Source of the DNA: SVEL01 sp045126475
GTDB lineage: Bacteria > Bacillota > Clostridia > Lachnospirales > Lachnospiraceae
Assembly: GCA_045126475.1 (NCBI GenBank)
Contig: JBGVOL010000013.1
Span: 1-60,156, forward strand
Reading direction: 5' to 3'
Length of the DNA stretch: 60,156 bases
Under the pieces are notes generated by a model. The model was given only the letters and a program-made list of their open reading frames with translations, searched no databases and was not told where the DNA came from. A program made the position numbers and the translations under genes. Below, piece by piece: positions 34,703-42,908 of this stretch (position 1 is its first letter; every line of letters begins with the position of its first letter).

Positions 34703-35770
34703 ATGAAAAAGATATTATTAACGGGAGGTGGCACTGCCGGTCATGTCACCCCAAACATTGCCCTTATTCCGTCCTTACAGAAATTAAACTACGATATTAG
34801 ATACATAGGTTCTTACGATGGTATCGAAAAGAAGCTTATTGAGGAGATGGGCATTCCTTACACAGGTATATCTTCCGGTAAATTCAGAAGATATATGTCA
34901 GCAAAAAATTTTACAGATCCTTTCAGAGTCATTAAAGGATACGGTGAAGCTAAAAAATTTATTAAAGAATTTAAACCTGATATTCTCTTTTCAAAGGGTG
35001 GATTTGTCAGTGTTCCGGTTGTTCTTGCCTGTAAAAAGTATAAGGTGCCGATAATTATACACGAATCAGATATGACACCGGGTCTTGCAAACAAAATTTC
35101 AATTCCTTACGCAAAGGTTGTATGTCATAATTTCCCTGAGACAAAAAATTACCTTCCTGAGGGTAAATCCCTCTTGACAGGTTCGCCTATAAGGGCTGAG
35201 CTGATGCAGGGAGACAAAAATGCCGGATTAAAACTTTGCGGTTTCACTTCTGATAAGCCTGTCATAATGGTTACAGGAGGAAGCCTTGGTGCTCTTTCTC
35301 TCAACAAAGCTGTAAGGGACGCACTTCCTGAACTATTAAAGGATTTCCAGATAGTTCACCTCTGCGGAAAGGGCAAAACTGATGAATCTCTTGTCAATAC
35401 GCCTGGTTATATACAGTTTGAGTATATAAAAGAGGAAATGAAAGACTTATTTGCAATGGCTGATGTCATTATTTCACGTGCAGGTGCCAATGCCATATGT
35501 GAAATTCAGGCATTGTGTAAGCCAAATATTCTTGTTCCTCTGCCTGCTACCGCAAGCCGCGGAGACCAGATTCTGAATGCCGAATCTTTTAAAAACCAGG
35601 GATTCAGTGAGGTACTTGATGAAGAAACGCTTACCACAGGTACTCTCCTTCAGACAGTGAGAAGCGTGTATAAAAACAGACAGCATTATATTGATACCAT
35701 GAAATCATCAAGGGTCGATAACGCTGTTAATACAATTATAGACTTAATCGAATCCATTGTTACAAAATAG
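34703..35770 (+). CDS. murG: UDP-GlcNAc:undecaprenyl-PP-MurNAc-pentapeptide GlcNAc transferase MurG
   Basis: 355 residues, normal length. MurG converts lipid I to lipid II on the cytoplasmic face of the membrane. The N-terminal glycine loop LTGGGTAGHVTPNIAL, the second loop SKGGFVSVPVVLACK, and the C-terminal UDP-GlcNAc site SRAGANAICEIQALCKPNIL with VPLPATASRGDQILNAESF are all present. It stands away from the mur/div cluster, beside a HIT gene. A bidirectional terminator follows directly. Confidence 0.97.
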   Translation: MKKILLTGGGTAGHVTPNIALIPSLQKLNYDIRYIGSYDGIEKKLIEEMGIPYTGISSGKFRRYMSAKNFTDPFRVIKGYGEAKKFIKEFKPDILFSKGGFVSVPVVLACKKYKVPIIIHESDMTPGLANKISIPYAKVVCHNFPETKNYLPEGKSLLTGSPIRAELMQGDKNAGLKLCGFTSDKPVIMVTGGSLGALSLNKAVRDALPELLKDFQIVHLCGKGKTDESLVNTPGYIQFEYIKEEMKDLFAMADVIISRAGANAICEIQALCKPNILVPLPATASRGDQILNAESFKNQGFSEVLDEETLTTGTLLQTVRSVYKNRQHYIDTMKSSRVDNAVNTIIDLIESIVTK

Positions 35771-35801
35771 AAATCACCAATCGGTTGTATAAGCAAAACT
35801 A

Positions 35802-35862
35802 AAGCCACAAATTTTGATATTTCCCTTTTTCCTCATAGGAAACATATCAAAATTCGTGGCTT
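35802..35862. terminator. Bidirectional terminator between murG and the HD-GYP-like gene
   Basis: 19-bp arms with one mismatch (35802-35820 and 35844-35862), AAGCCAC at one end and GTGGCTT at the other. Confidence 0.8.
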
Positions 35863-35877
35863 AAATATTATCATTTA

Positions 35878-36951
35878 TTAATCAAGAGTGTCCACAATAA
35901 ACATTGTAAGACATTTTGTCATATCCTTTATGCACTCTTCTACCACAGGCCTTCCATCCTTTTTTGCTATTATTTTAATCACCGGCCTGTCTATGCATTC
36001 TTTGTTCTGTGACATCACTATACCGATTTCATCATCACTTGTAACTACCTTTGTCCCGACGGGATACATGGCTACCATTGTAAGAAGCTGTTCCGCATAT
36101 TTTTTCTCAAAAGCAGTAAGTGAATTGGCCTTAATATACTCAACCACCTGATGAACCTTCATTGCCCTATAGCCTATACCGTTTATCATTGAATCAAATG
36201 CATCACACACTTCGACTATTTTTACGGTATCATCAAGCTGGTCCCCATGATTTTTATAAGGATATCCGGTTCCGTCATTTCTTTCGTGATGAAATAAAAT
36301 AATATCTCCGGCCGTTTTTGATACCCAGTCCTCATCCTTTACTGCATCGTATCCCAGAATCACATGTTTCCTGTATTCGCTTTTCTCTTTCTGTCCGAGC
36401 GTATCTACATCAACATTTTCATATGGTACAACCACATACCTGAGTCCAAGATCATGTAAAAGGCATCCTTTTGCTATTTCCTTAACCATTTCCTTATCAA
36501 AACCGTTCTTTAAAGCCAACACTGTTGATAGGGCGCATACATTTATGCTGTGGGTATATATATCCGTTCCTTCTTTTCTTATATTTGCTATTCTGTCCAA
36601 TATTTCACTCTCAGATGTTATATCTTCAACAATAATATCCGCAGCATGACAAAGTTTTTCCAATCCAGCCGTGTTTTTATATACATGCTTTTCCAGAACA
36701 TTCTTTACAAGAGTGTGGCTTTCTTCTTTAACTTTCTCTCTTATAATTCCGGGACTTTCTTTTTCAAAATCAATATCAATAAAAAGTGAGTCGTCAACAA
36801 ATACATATTCAATGTTTAGTTCCGTTAGTTTTTGTATATATTCCGGCTTTATTATCATTCCCTTAGCCATAAGTTCTGTTCCCAATGGTGTCACGATATG
36901 TTTAGCCAGTTTTTCATTTCCCTTTAAATCACTTATTCTTACTAATTTCAC
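35878..36951 (-). CDS. HD-GYP-like domain phosphodiesterase
   Basis: 357 residues, soluble. After an N-terminal region of about 120 residues comes an HD domain: THSINVCALS, the HD pair in CLLHDLGLRYV, FHHERNDGTGYPY (the GYP signature) and VCDAFDSM. Such domains degrade c-di-GMP, although not all are active. The first histidine-Asp metal ligands are visible. Start is GTG at 36951 with AAAGG ten bases upstream. With the EAL protein at the other end of the window, this is a second likely c-di-GMP hydrolase in the region. It precedes no other gene on its strand before the terminator. Confidence 0.85.
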   Translation of the reverse strand: MKLVRISDLKGNEKLAKHIVTPLGTELMAKGMIIKPEYIQKLTELNIEYVFVDDSLFIDIDFEKESPGIIREKVKEESHTLVKNVLEKHVYKNTAGLEKLCHAADIIVEDITSESEILDRIANIRKEGTDIYTHSINVCALSTVLALKNGFDKEMVKEIAKGCLLHDLGLRYVVVPYENVDVDTLGQKEKSEYRKHVILGYDAVKDEDWVSKTAGDIILFHHERNDGTGYPYKNHGDQLDDTVKIVEVCDAFDSMINGIGYRAMKVHQVVEYIKANSLTAFEKKYAEQLLTMVAMYPVGTKVVTSDDEIGIVMSQNKECIDRPVIKIIAKKDGRPVVEECIKDMTKCLTMFIVDTLD

Positions 36952-36977
36952 TTTTTTGCGCCTTTATGCTGTCCGTT

Positions 36978-37496
36978 TTATTGGACATCTGTTCCCAATG
37001 CCTTTGCCAATGCCTTCTGTTCTTCATCACCAAGAGGAATATATGATTCACCTTTAATTATTTCCTTTATATAAATATAGCAACCCTCTCTGCTATGCAT
37101 TGCATTTATGACGTGGCCTGTATTATTCTGGTCAAGCATAACAAGTGCAAAGCTGAGTTTTCCGCCCATTTCATGAAATGCGTCGTATTTTACAATTCCG
37201 CACTTCTGTACTGTGGTCTTTAGATTTTCAAATATATCTGCAATCTGTTTTGTTTTTTTATCATTTTCTCTTATGAGTTTATCTACCTCATCAAAACGTT
37301 TATAAATAACGTTTTCAAGGGTTTCCGCGTCTTTACCTCTCATAAACTTGTCGTATTTTATAGATAATTCTTTTAGTTTCTTTGCAGTTACAATTGAAAA
37401 GACAAGCGTGCCTATCAACAGTACAGACAATGCGATAAGTATATATGCAGGATCAATATTTCCTAACCCTATTTTATCAAAAAGTTCACTGTTCAT
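36978..37496 (-). CDS. DUF4446 membrane protein
   Basis: 172 residues with one N-terminal transmembrane helix (AYILIALSVLLIGTLVFSIV), a coiled coil (about 45-95) and a C-terminal domain containing KYDAFHEMGGKLSFALVMLD, the conserved core of DUF4446. Members are commonly next to parB in clostridia, as here (13 bp downstream). Function is unknown; conservation beside the segregation genes suggests a membrane role near the origin region. Confidence 0.88.
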   Translation of the reverse strand: MNSELFDKIGLGNIDPAYILIALSVLLIGTLVFSIVTAKKLKELSIKYDKFMRGKDAETLENVIYKRFDEVDKLIRENDKKTKQIADIFENLKTTVQKCGIVKYDAFHEMGGKLSFALVMLDQNNTGHVINAMHSREGCYIYIKEIIKGESYIPLGDEEQKALAKALGTDVQ

Positions 37497-37509
37497 TTCT
37501 ATATCCTTT

Positions 37510-38430
37510 CTATATCTTGTTTATCAGGTCAACAATTCTCTCAAGATCGTCTATAGAATAGTACTCGATCTCAATTTTACCTTTATTCTTGTTTTTCCTG
37601 TTTATTTGCACATTTGAACCAATCTTATCTTTAAGCTTATCTTCAAGGTTCTTGTATGCAAACTGATCATCATATTCTTCTTTTACTTTCTTAGGCTTTG
37701 GTTCCAGAATACTCTTAACCATTTTCTCAGTTTCCCTTACACTGAGCTTCTCATCAAAGATTTTGTTTGCAAGTTCAAGCTGTTTTTCTTTATCTTCTAT
37801 GGCAATAAGTGTTCTGGCATGACCACTTGTAATCATTTCATCTATAACCATCTGCTGTACTTCATCACATAACTTTAAAAGTCTCATGGAATTTGTGATT
37901 GCTACTCTGCTCTTACTTACTTTTTCTGCAACCTCATCCTGTTTTAAATTAAATTCATTCAGCAATCTCTTATATGCCAGAGCTTCTTCAATTGGATTTA
38001 AATCTTCTCTTTGAATATTTTCAATAAGAGCAATCTCAACTATCTGCTGTTCCGAATAATCTTTAATAATAACCGGAACTTCTTTTACCCCGGCAATCTT
38101 TGATGCTCTCCATCTTCTTTCTCCGGCTATAATTTCATAATATCCGTCTTTTTTCTGTACAAGAAGAGGCTGCAACACTCCATGAATTTTTATTGATTCT
38201 GCAAGTTCCATCAACGCATCTTCATTAAAGTTCTTTCGTGGCTGGTTTCTGTTTGGCTCAATATCTGTAATTTTTACAAGTGTCTCAACTTTCTTTTCTA
38301 CTACTTTTTCTACTACTTTCTCAACTACCTTCTCAACCACTTCCGGTTCAGCCTTTGGCTTTGATATCACATCAGGAATCAATGAATCCAAACCTTTACC
38401 TAATCCACCCTTTTTTAATTTTGTAGCCAT
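37510..38430 (-). CDS. parB: Chromosome-partitioning protein ParB (Spo0J)
   Basis: 306 residues. The CTPase/nuclease-like N-domain carries NRNQPRKNFNEDALMELAES and the arginine-rich ENIQREDLNPIEEA; ERRWRASKIAG is the Box II GERRWRA motif. A helix-turn-helix follows (LKQDEVAEKVSKSRVAITNS), which recognises parS, and a C-terminal dimer domain. An unusual heptad-like run of VVEK units (about residues 22-40) links the N-terminal tail to the CTPase domain. GGAGGATT is the ribosome site. It is 27 bp downstream of parA; two perfect parS sites lie upstream. Confidence 0.97.
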   Translation of the reverse strand: MATKLKKGGLGKGLDSLIPDVISKPKAEPEVVEKVVEKVVEKVVEKKVETLVKITDIEPNRNQPRKNFNEDALMELAESIKIHGVLQPLLVQKKDGYYEIIAGERRWRASKIAGVKEVPVIIKDYSEQQIVEIALIENIQREDLNPIEEALAYKRLLNEFNLKQDEVAEKVSKSRVAITNSMRLLKLCDEVQQMVIDEMITSGHARTLIAIEDKEKQLELANKIFDEKLSVRETEKMVKSILEPKPKKVKEEYDDQFAYKNLEDKLKDKIGSNVQINRKNKNKGKIEIEYYSIDDLERIVDLINKI

Positions 38431-38457
38431 ATAAATAATCCTCCGGTTTTCTCATTA

Positions 38458-39231
38458 CTATTCTTCTTCATTTCCATAATTAGCAACTTCCTCTGCCAGA
38501 AGTCTGTAACTTTCTGCTCCTGCCGATTTGGAATCATACAAATTTATTGGTAATCCATGGCTAGGTGCTTCGGCAAGTCTGATATTTCTAGGAATAATTG
38601 TCTTATATACATTTTGTCTGAGGTTTTCTTTTACATTTTCAACGACCTGAAGGGAAAGATTCGTTCTGGCATCATACATTGTGAATACAACACCTTCTAT
38701 TTCGAGTCCCGGATTAAGTCTTTCTTTTACAAGATTTATAGTATGTATAAGCTGTGACAATCCTTCAAGCGCATAGTACTCGCACTGAATCGGAACAAGC
38801 ACACTGTCGGCAGTTGTCATTGCATTAACCGTTAACATATTAAGAGATGGTGGACAATCGATTATAATAAAATCATAGTTATCCTTTATCTCATCAATGC
38901 TTTTCTTCAATATATATTCTCTTGATTCAACTCCTATTAAATCTATCTCTGCTCCGGACAGATTGACATTCGACGGAAGTAAATCGAGATTATCTATAAC
39001 ATTTCTCAGAATGCATTCCTCAAGTTTACACTCGCCTATTATCATTTCATAGACTGTATTTTCCAATTGATTTTTGTCCACACCTACACCGCTCGTCGCA
39101 TTTCCCTGTGGATCAATGTCTATAAGCAGAACCTTTTTATTCATTTCAGCAAGACATGCAGACAAATTTGTTGATGTTGTTGTCTTACCAACTCCACCTT
39201 TCTGATTTGCAATTGCAATTATTCTTCCCAT
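38458..39231 (-). CDS. parA: Chromosome-partitioning ATPase ParA (Soj)
   Basis: 257 residues. Deviant Walker A NQKGGVGKTTTSTNLSACLA, switch I DIDPQGNATSG and Walker B DFIIIDCPPSLNMLTVNAM are canonical for ParA/Soj. It forms an ATP-dependent DNA-bound dimer driving origin segregation and, in Bacillus, regulates DnaA. I chose ATG 39231, eight bases after AAAGG; an upstream extension of eight residues is unsupported. Confidence 0.97.
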   Translation of the reverse strand: MGRIIAIANQKGGVGKTTTSTNLSACLAEMNKKVLLIDIDPQGNATSGVGVDKNQLENTVYEMIIGECKLEECILRNVIDNLDLLPSNVNLSGAEIDLIGVESREYILKKSIDEIKDNYDFIIIDCPPSLNMLTVNAMTTADSVLVPIQCEYYALEGLSQLIHTINLVKERLNPGLEIEGVVFTMYDARTNLSLQVVENVKENLRQNVYKTIIPRNIRLAEAPSHGLPINLYDSKSAGAESYRLLAEEVANYGNEEE

Positions 39232-39356
39232 CACATATGCCTTTCTTATTATCATTATTGTATAAAACTTATACTAAAATGATATCACACTTTTCACCAG
39301 ATTTCCATAGCCTATATTTCTTAATCGTATCTGTTAAACAGATTTTTTATTATTAA

Positions 39357-39372
39357 TGTTTCACGTGAAACA
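39357..39372. promoter_or_regulatory. parS site 1
   Basis: TGTTTCACGTGAAACA, a 16/16 match to the parS consensus, 126 bp upstream of parA and about 11 kb left of oriC. The symmetry extends to 20 bp. Confidence 0.97.
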
Positions 39373-39417
39373 TTTTATTATATTGAAACTTTTTGATAAC
39401 TGTTGTAACATATATAT

Positions 39418-39497
39418 GATACAGAGGGACGCTTCTTGATACAGGGGGACGCTCCTCGATACAGGGGGACACTCCTCGATACACCAGAACCGTCCCC
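39418..39497. repeat. Four 20-bp tandem units upstream of the Nudix gene
   Basis: Units start with GATACA at 39418, 39438, 39458 and 39478. The first three differ by few bases (GATACAGGGGGACGCTCCTC type); the fourth diverges to GATACACCAGAACCGTCCCC. The GGGGAC and AGAACCGTCCCC motifs resemble dispersed REP-like elements of Clostridia. The array ends 13 bp before the Nudix start. Confidence 0.8.
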
Positions 39498-39510
39498 AAA
39501 GGAGGTAAGC

Positions 39511-39990
39511 ATGGATGTTAGAAGCACAGCAAAAGCAATAATTATTGAAAATAATCGAATTCTTCTTAATAAATGTTATGATAAAAACAACGGTCATTAT
39601 TATTCTTTACCGGGTGGTGGTCAAAATAAATATGAAACCTTACATGATGCAATTATTCGGGAATGTCTTGAAGAAACCGGATATGATGTAACCCCTATCC
39701 GTTTCTGTGGAATATGTGAAGAAATATGTGACAATGAAGAAACAAGAGAATTTTATTCCCAATACGCTCACAAACTATATCACATATATTTGTGTAATCT
39801 CGCATCGGATATATGTCATACTCCTACTGAAGTTGATGACATGCAGGAAGCATGCCAATGGATAGACATAAATGAACTTGACAATATCAGATTGCTTCCG
39901 TCGATGGTTGGTGATAACATAAGAAAACTTATTGATTCAGATATACCACTTGATATGGGTTCCATACATATTCCATATAATCATGGATAA
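39511..39990 (+). CDS. Nudix hydrolase
   Basis: 159 residues. The Nudix box GGGQNKYETLHDAIIRECLE followed by ETGYDV fits Gx5Ex7REUxEExGU. Nudix enzymes cleave nucleoside diphosphates linked to another group; the substrate is unknown. ATG 39511 follows AAAGGAGGTAAGC; an upstream in-frame extension translates the tandem repeat and is not real. It is the only + strand gene between parA and the DegU-like gene and is flanked by two parS sites, suggesting insertion into an older parA-degU arrangement. Confidence 0.92.
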   Translation: MDVRSTAKAIIIENNRILLNKCYDKNNGHYYSLPGGGQNKYETLHDAIIRECLEETGYDVTPIRFCGICEEICDNEETREFYSQYAHKLYHIYLCNLASDICHTPTEVDDMQEACQWIDINELDNIRLLPSMVGDNIRKLIDSDIPLDMGSIHIPYNHG

Positions 39991-40014
39991 TAAAATTCTT
40001 GCTATATAAAAAAA

Positions 40015-40046
40015 GAGAGAAATGTTTCACGTGAAACATTTCTCTC
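40015..40046 (-). terminator. Intrinsic terminator built on a parS palindrome
   Basis: 32-bp perfect palindrome (16-bp arms 40015-40030 and 40031-40046) preceded on the + strand by AAAAAAA (40008-40014), which on the - strand is a T7 tract directly after the hairpin. It ends the DegS/DegU-like transcript 25 bp past the stop. Confidence 0.8.
40023..40038. promoter_or_regulatory. parS site 2 (inside terminator palindrome)
   Basis: TGTTTCACGTGAAACA, identical to site 1, 666 bp away on the other side of the Nudix gene. Confidence 0.97.
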
Positions 40047-40070
40047 AAAAATTTCATTGTTACCATTCAC

Positions 40071-40712
40071 TTAGAGGTTTACAAGATTATTCTTAATTGC
40101 GAATACGGCTGCCTGTGTTCTGTCTGATACATCAATTTTCTTAAAAATATTAGAAACATGATTCTTCACCGTTCGCTCACTGATATCAAGTTTAGCTGCA
40201 ATTTCTTTATTAAAAAGTCCTTCCGCAATAAGCTTTAAAACTTCCACTTCTCTTCTGGTCAATTCATTAAGCTTATCATCTGCAATAGTCTTCAATGACA
40301 TCCTTGCATTAAGTTCCGGTGCCAACGAAGGCTGAACGAATTTCTCTCCTTCAAAAACTGTATATATTGCTTTCTTCAAAAGGTTGGAATCTGAATCCTT
40401 TAAAACATATCCGTCACACCCAATTTCTACAGCTCTCATGAGATATTCGATTTCATTATGTATAGTCAATATCAAAACCTTTACATCCATTTTTTGTTCC
40501 CGAATACATTCAAGTGCTGCCAGTCCATTCATATTTGGCATATTAATATCCAAAAGCAAAATATCCGGATTGTATTCCGTTAATTTGTCTAAAGTCTCAA
40601 TTCCATCGGAAGCTTCTGCAACAACCTTTAAATTTTCATCAAGTTCCAATAATTGTTTTAATCCTTCTCTTACCATTGAGTGATCATCTGCAATTACCAA
40701 TTTTATGCTCAT
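40071..40712 (-). CDS. NarL/DegU-family response regulator
   Basis: 213 residues. Receiver domain with acidic pocket IADDHSMVREG, phosphoacceptor Asp in ILLLDINMPNMNG, and the conserved Lys in YVLKDSDSN. The C-terminal LuxR helix-turn-helix reads LTRREVEVLKLIAEGLFNKE followed by IAAKLDISERTVKNHVSNIF. It lies 22 bp downstream of a DegS-like kinase and is its likely partner. In DegU-type systems targets include motility and exoenzymes; that is family knowledge, not shown here. Confidence 0.93.
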   Translation of the reverse strand: MSIKLVIADDHSMVREGLKQLLELDENLKVVAEASDGIETLDKLTEYNPDILLLDINMPNMNGLAALECIREQKMDVKVLILTIHNEIEYLMRAVEIGCDGYVLKDSDSNLLKKAIYTVFEGEKFVQPSLAPELNARMSLKTIADDKLNELTRREVEVLKLIAEGLFNKEIAAKLDISERTVKNHVSNIFKKIDVSDRTQAAVFAIKNNLVNL

Positions 40713-40734
40713 TCTACATCACCTATCAAAAATA

Positions 40735-41769
40735 CTAAATGGGAATACGAATTTTAATTGCCGTTCCCTCTCCAACTTGTGTCTTAATATCTATCTCCCC
40801 CGATAATAAAGAGACACGCTCTCTCATCATATTCAAGCCTAAACCTGTATGATTATCATTATTAACATTTTCAGGATTTTGAATATCTTCAATTCCTTTT
40901 CCATCATCAGCTATTTCCAAATATACAGTATCATCATAATATACCAATTTTATATTAAGGTTTTTCCCGTCAGAATATTTTATACTATTACTGACACATT
41001 CCTGAACAATTCTAAAAAGAGTAATCTGTACTACTTTCTGCAGTTCTTTGGGATTTCCTTCTATTTTCAATGATACATTCATATCAGTTTCACTGTCAAC
41101 CTTTTTAATAATACGCTCCAAAGTAACATCAAGTCCCAAATCGTCAAATGACATAGGTCGTAAATCATAAATAATATTTCTCATCTCATCTATGGTTTCC
41201 CTTATGGTTTTAGACATTATCTCAAGCTCAAGTTTTGCACGAATTGCATCAACATCCACAATTTTCGTGCATATTTCACATTTATGAACAAGACTTGTAA
41301 GTACCTGAACTACTGAATCATGGAGGTCTCTCGCTATTCTTCCTCTCTCATTCTCCTGTTGTTCCAATATCTGGATTCCATACATCTGTTCAGTTAAACC
41401 TACTTTTTCCTCATCTCTTACATAGATTTCTTCACCGTCCTCCGGTGCTTCTCCCAATGCTTCACGTATAACATCTATATCTTCATCAATAGAAATCAGT
41501 TGTTCGGAAAAATCCGAAAAGAGTTCCTTTAATTCCTCTTTACGTTTTGTGAGTTTATCAATTTCAATCTTAACAAAATCATTTTTCTTAGGCCTTGGAG
41601 AAAAGACTTCAAAAGCTGTGTCCACATCCTCAGACATCTGGGCTATCTTAATATCTGTCTCCTCTATTTCAATCTGAATCTTATTTAATTTTGTAACCAA
41701 TGAAACTTTTTCATCAGACAGCATATCAAGTCTGTCATATAAGTATGCTTCTGCTTTCGAATTATCCAT
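40735..41769 (-). CDS. DegS-like soluble sensor histidine kinase (HisKA_3)
   Basis: 344 residues with no membrane segment. The first 130 residues are predicted coiled coil with many Glu/Lys; then the HisKA_3 motif ENERGRIARDLHDSVVQVLT with the phosphoacceptor histidine, and an ATPase domain (FRIVQECVSNSIKYSDGKNL; ADDGKGIED; GLGLNMMRERVSLLSGEIDI). A cytoplasmic kinase with an N-terminal coiled coil is the DegS arrangement. Signal unknown. Confidence 0.92.
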   Translation of the reverse strand: MDNSKAEAYLYDRLDMLSDEKVSLVTKLNKIQIEIEETDIKIAQMSEDVDTAFEVFSPRPKKNDFVKIEIDKLTKRKEELKELFSDFSEQLISIDEDIDVIREALGEAPEDGEEIYVRDEEKVGLTEQMYGIQILEQQENERGRIARDLHDSVVQVLTSLVHKCEICTKIVDVDAIRAKLELEIMSKTIRETIDEMRNIIYDLRPMSFDDLGLDVTLERIIKKVDSETDMNVSLKIEGNPKELQKVVQITLFRIVQECVSNSIKYSDGKNLNIKLVYYDDTVYLEIADDGKGIEDIQNPENVNNDNHTGLGLNMMRERVSLLSGEIDIKTQVGEGTAIKIRIPI

Positions 41770-41951
41770 TTATCATTCCCCATTCACGACTGCTTACAAC
41801 ACAGAATCTCATTATTATAATATCACAATTTTTCACATAATAACAGTACCTAATTAAAACTGCACCTATAAAATATAAAATTTGCTCTTTATAAATTGTA
41901 CATTTTATTATATACTAAAACCATAAACATTTTGATGACGAGGAGAGGTCT

Positions 41952-42899
41952 ATGAAAAAAAATAAACTGGTTTCGGCCGCTGTTTTGTCTACAATAACTG
42001 TCGGAACAATATATGCGGTTAACAAATCCATTTCTATTTTCGCAAATGCTCAGGCCGCACTGTCAAATCCCAATGGTCAGAAATACGAGTGGCGTTTTGG
42101 CAATGTTTTCTATACAAAGCAGGGTGACGGAAAACCTATACTTCTTATCCATGATTTAACATGCGGAAGCAGTGATTTAGAGTGGAAATCTATCGTGAAT
42201 AATTACTCAAAAAATCACACCGTATACACTATTGATTTACTTGGATGCGGTCGGTCAGATAAACCTGCAGTGACATACACAAACTATATGTATGTGCAGC
42301 TTATCACTGATTTCATTAAGAATATTATTGGACACCGTACGGATGTAGTTGTTACGGGAAGTTCGTGTTCAATTGTTCTTATGGCATGCTATAATGACAA
42401 TACACTGTTTGATAAGATTATGCTTATTAACCCATCACAAATCGAGAGTGTTTCATCAAGCAAAATTAATACAAAGCTGTCAAAGCTTTTACTTGAAATG
42501 CCACTTATAGGAACTCTTATTTTTAATATATGCAATACGAGACAAAAATACAGAACTGTTTTCCAGACAAAATATTTCTATAATCCGTTTGCAGTAAAGA
42601 GCAGTTCCGTAAAGAATTACTATGATGCTTCACATTTTGGAACCAATACTTCCAAATATTTATTTGCAAGTATTGCCGCAAACTATACAGGCATTAATAC
42701 CTCAAGAGCAGTAAAGGATATCAACAACAGTATTTACATCGTTGCAGGTGAGTTTGAGGATAACATGAGAGAAATATGTGCTGATTATCAGGAACTTAAT
42801 CCTTCAATAGAAGTTTCTGTCATAAACAAAACAAAGCATTTACCACAGCTTGAAAATCCAAACAGTGTGATAAATGCCATGTCTATCTTCTTTGTTTAA
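41952..42899 (+). CDS. Membrane-anchored alpha/beta hydrolase
   Basis: 315 residues. An N-terminal hydrophobic segment (LVSAAVLSTITVGTIYAV) anchors or exports the protein. The hydrolase core includes PILLIHDLTCGSSDLEW (oxyanion region), YTIDLLGCGRSDKP and the nucleophile elbow VVTGSSCSIVLMAC, where Ser is flanked by Gly-Ser and Cys-Ser in place of the usual GxSxG; the acid and base are probably in AGEFEDN and NKTKHLPQLENP. Active-site geometry may be unusual. Substrate unknown. RBS GAGGAGAGG. Its 3' end is 9 bp from the convergent rsmG stop. Confidence 0.85.
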   Translation: MKKNKLVSAAVLSTITVGTIYAVNKSISIFANAQAALSNPNGQKYEWRFGNVFYTKQGDGKPILLIHDLTCGSSDLEWKSIVNNYSKNHTVYTIDLLGCGRSDKPAVTYTNYMYVQLITDFIKNIIGHRTDVVVTGSSCSIVLMACYNDNTLFDKIMLINPSQIESVSSSKINTKLSKLLLEMPLIGTLIFNICNTRQKYRTVFQTKYFYNPFAVKSSSVKNYYDASHFGTNTSKYLFASIAANYTGINTSRAVKDINNSIYIVAGEFEDNMREICADYQELNPSIEVSVINKTKHLPQLENPNSVINAMSIFFV

Positions 42900-42908
42900 T
42901 TGTATATG

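Noticed and set aside
39418..39497. CRISPR-like array
   Set aside because: Units are contiguous 20-mers with no spacers and no cas genes nearby.
39436..39510. N-terminal extension of the Nudix protein from an upstream TTG/ATG-like start
   Set aside because: It would translate the tandem repeat; a full AAAGGAGG directly precedes the ATG at 39511.
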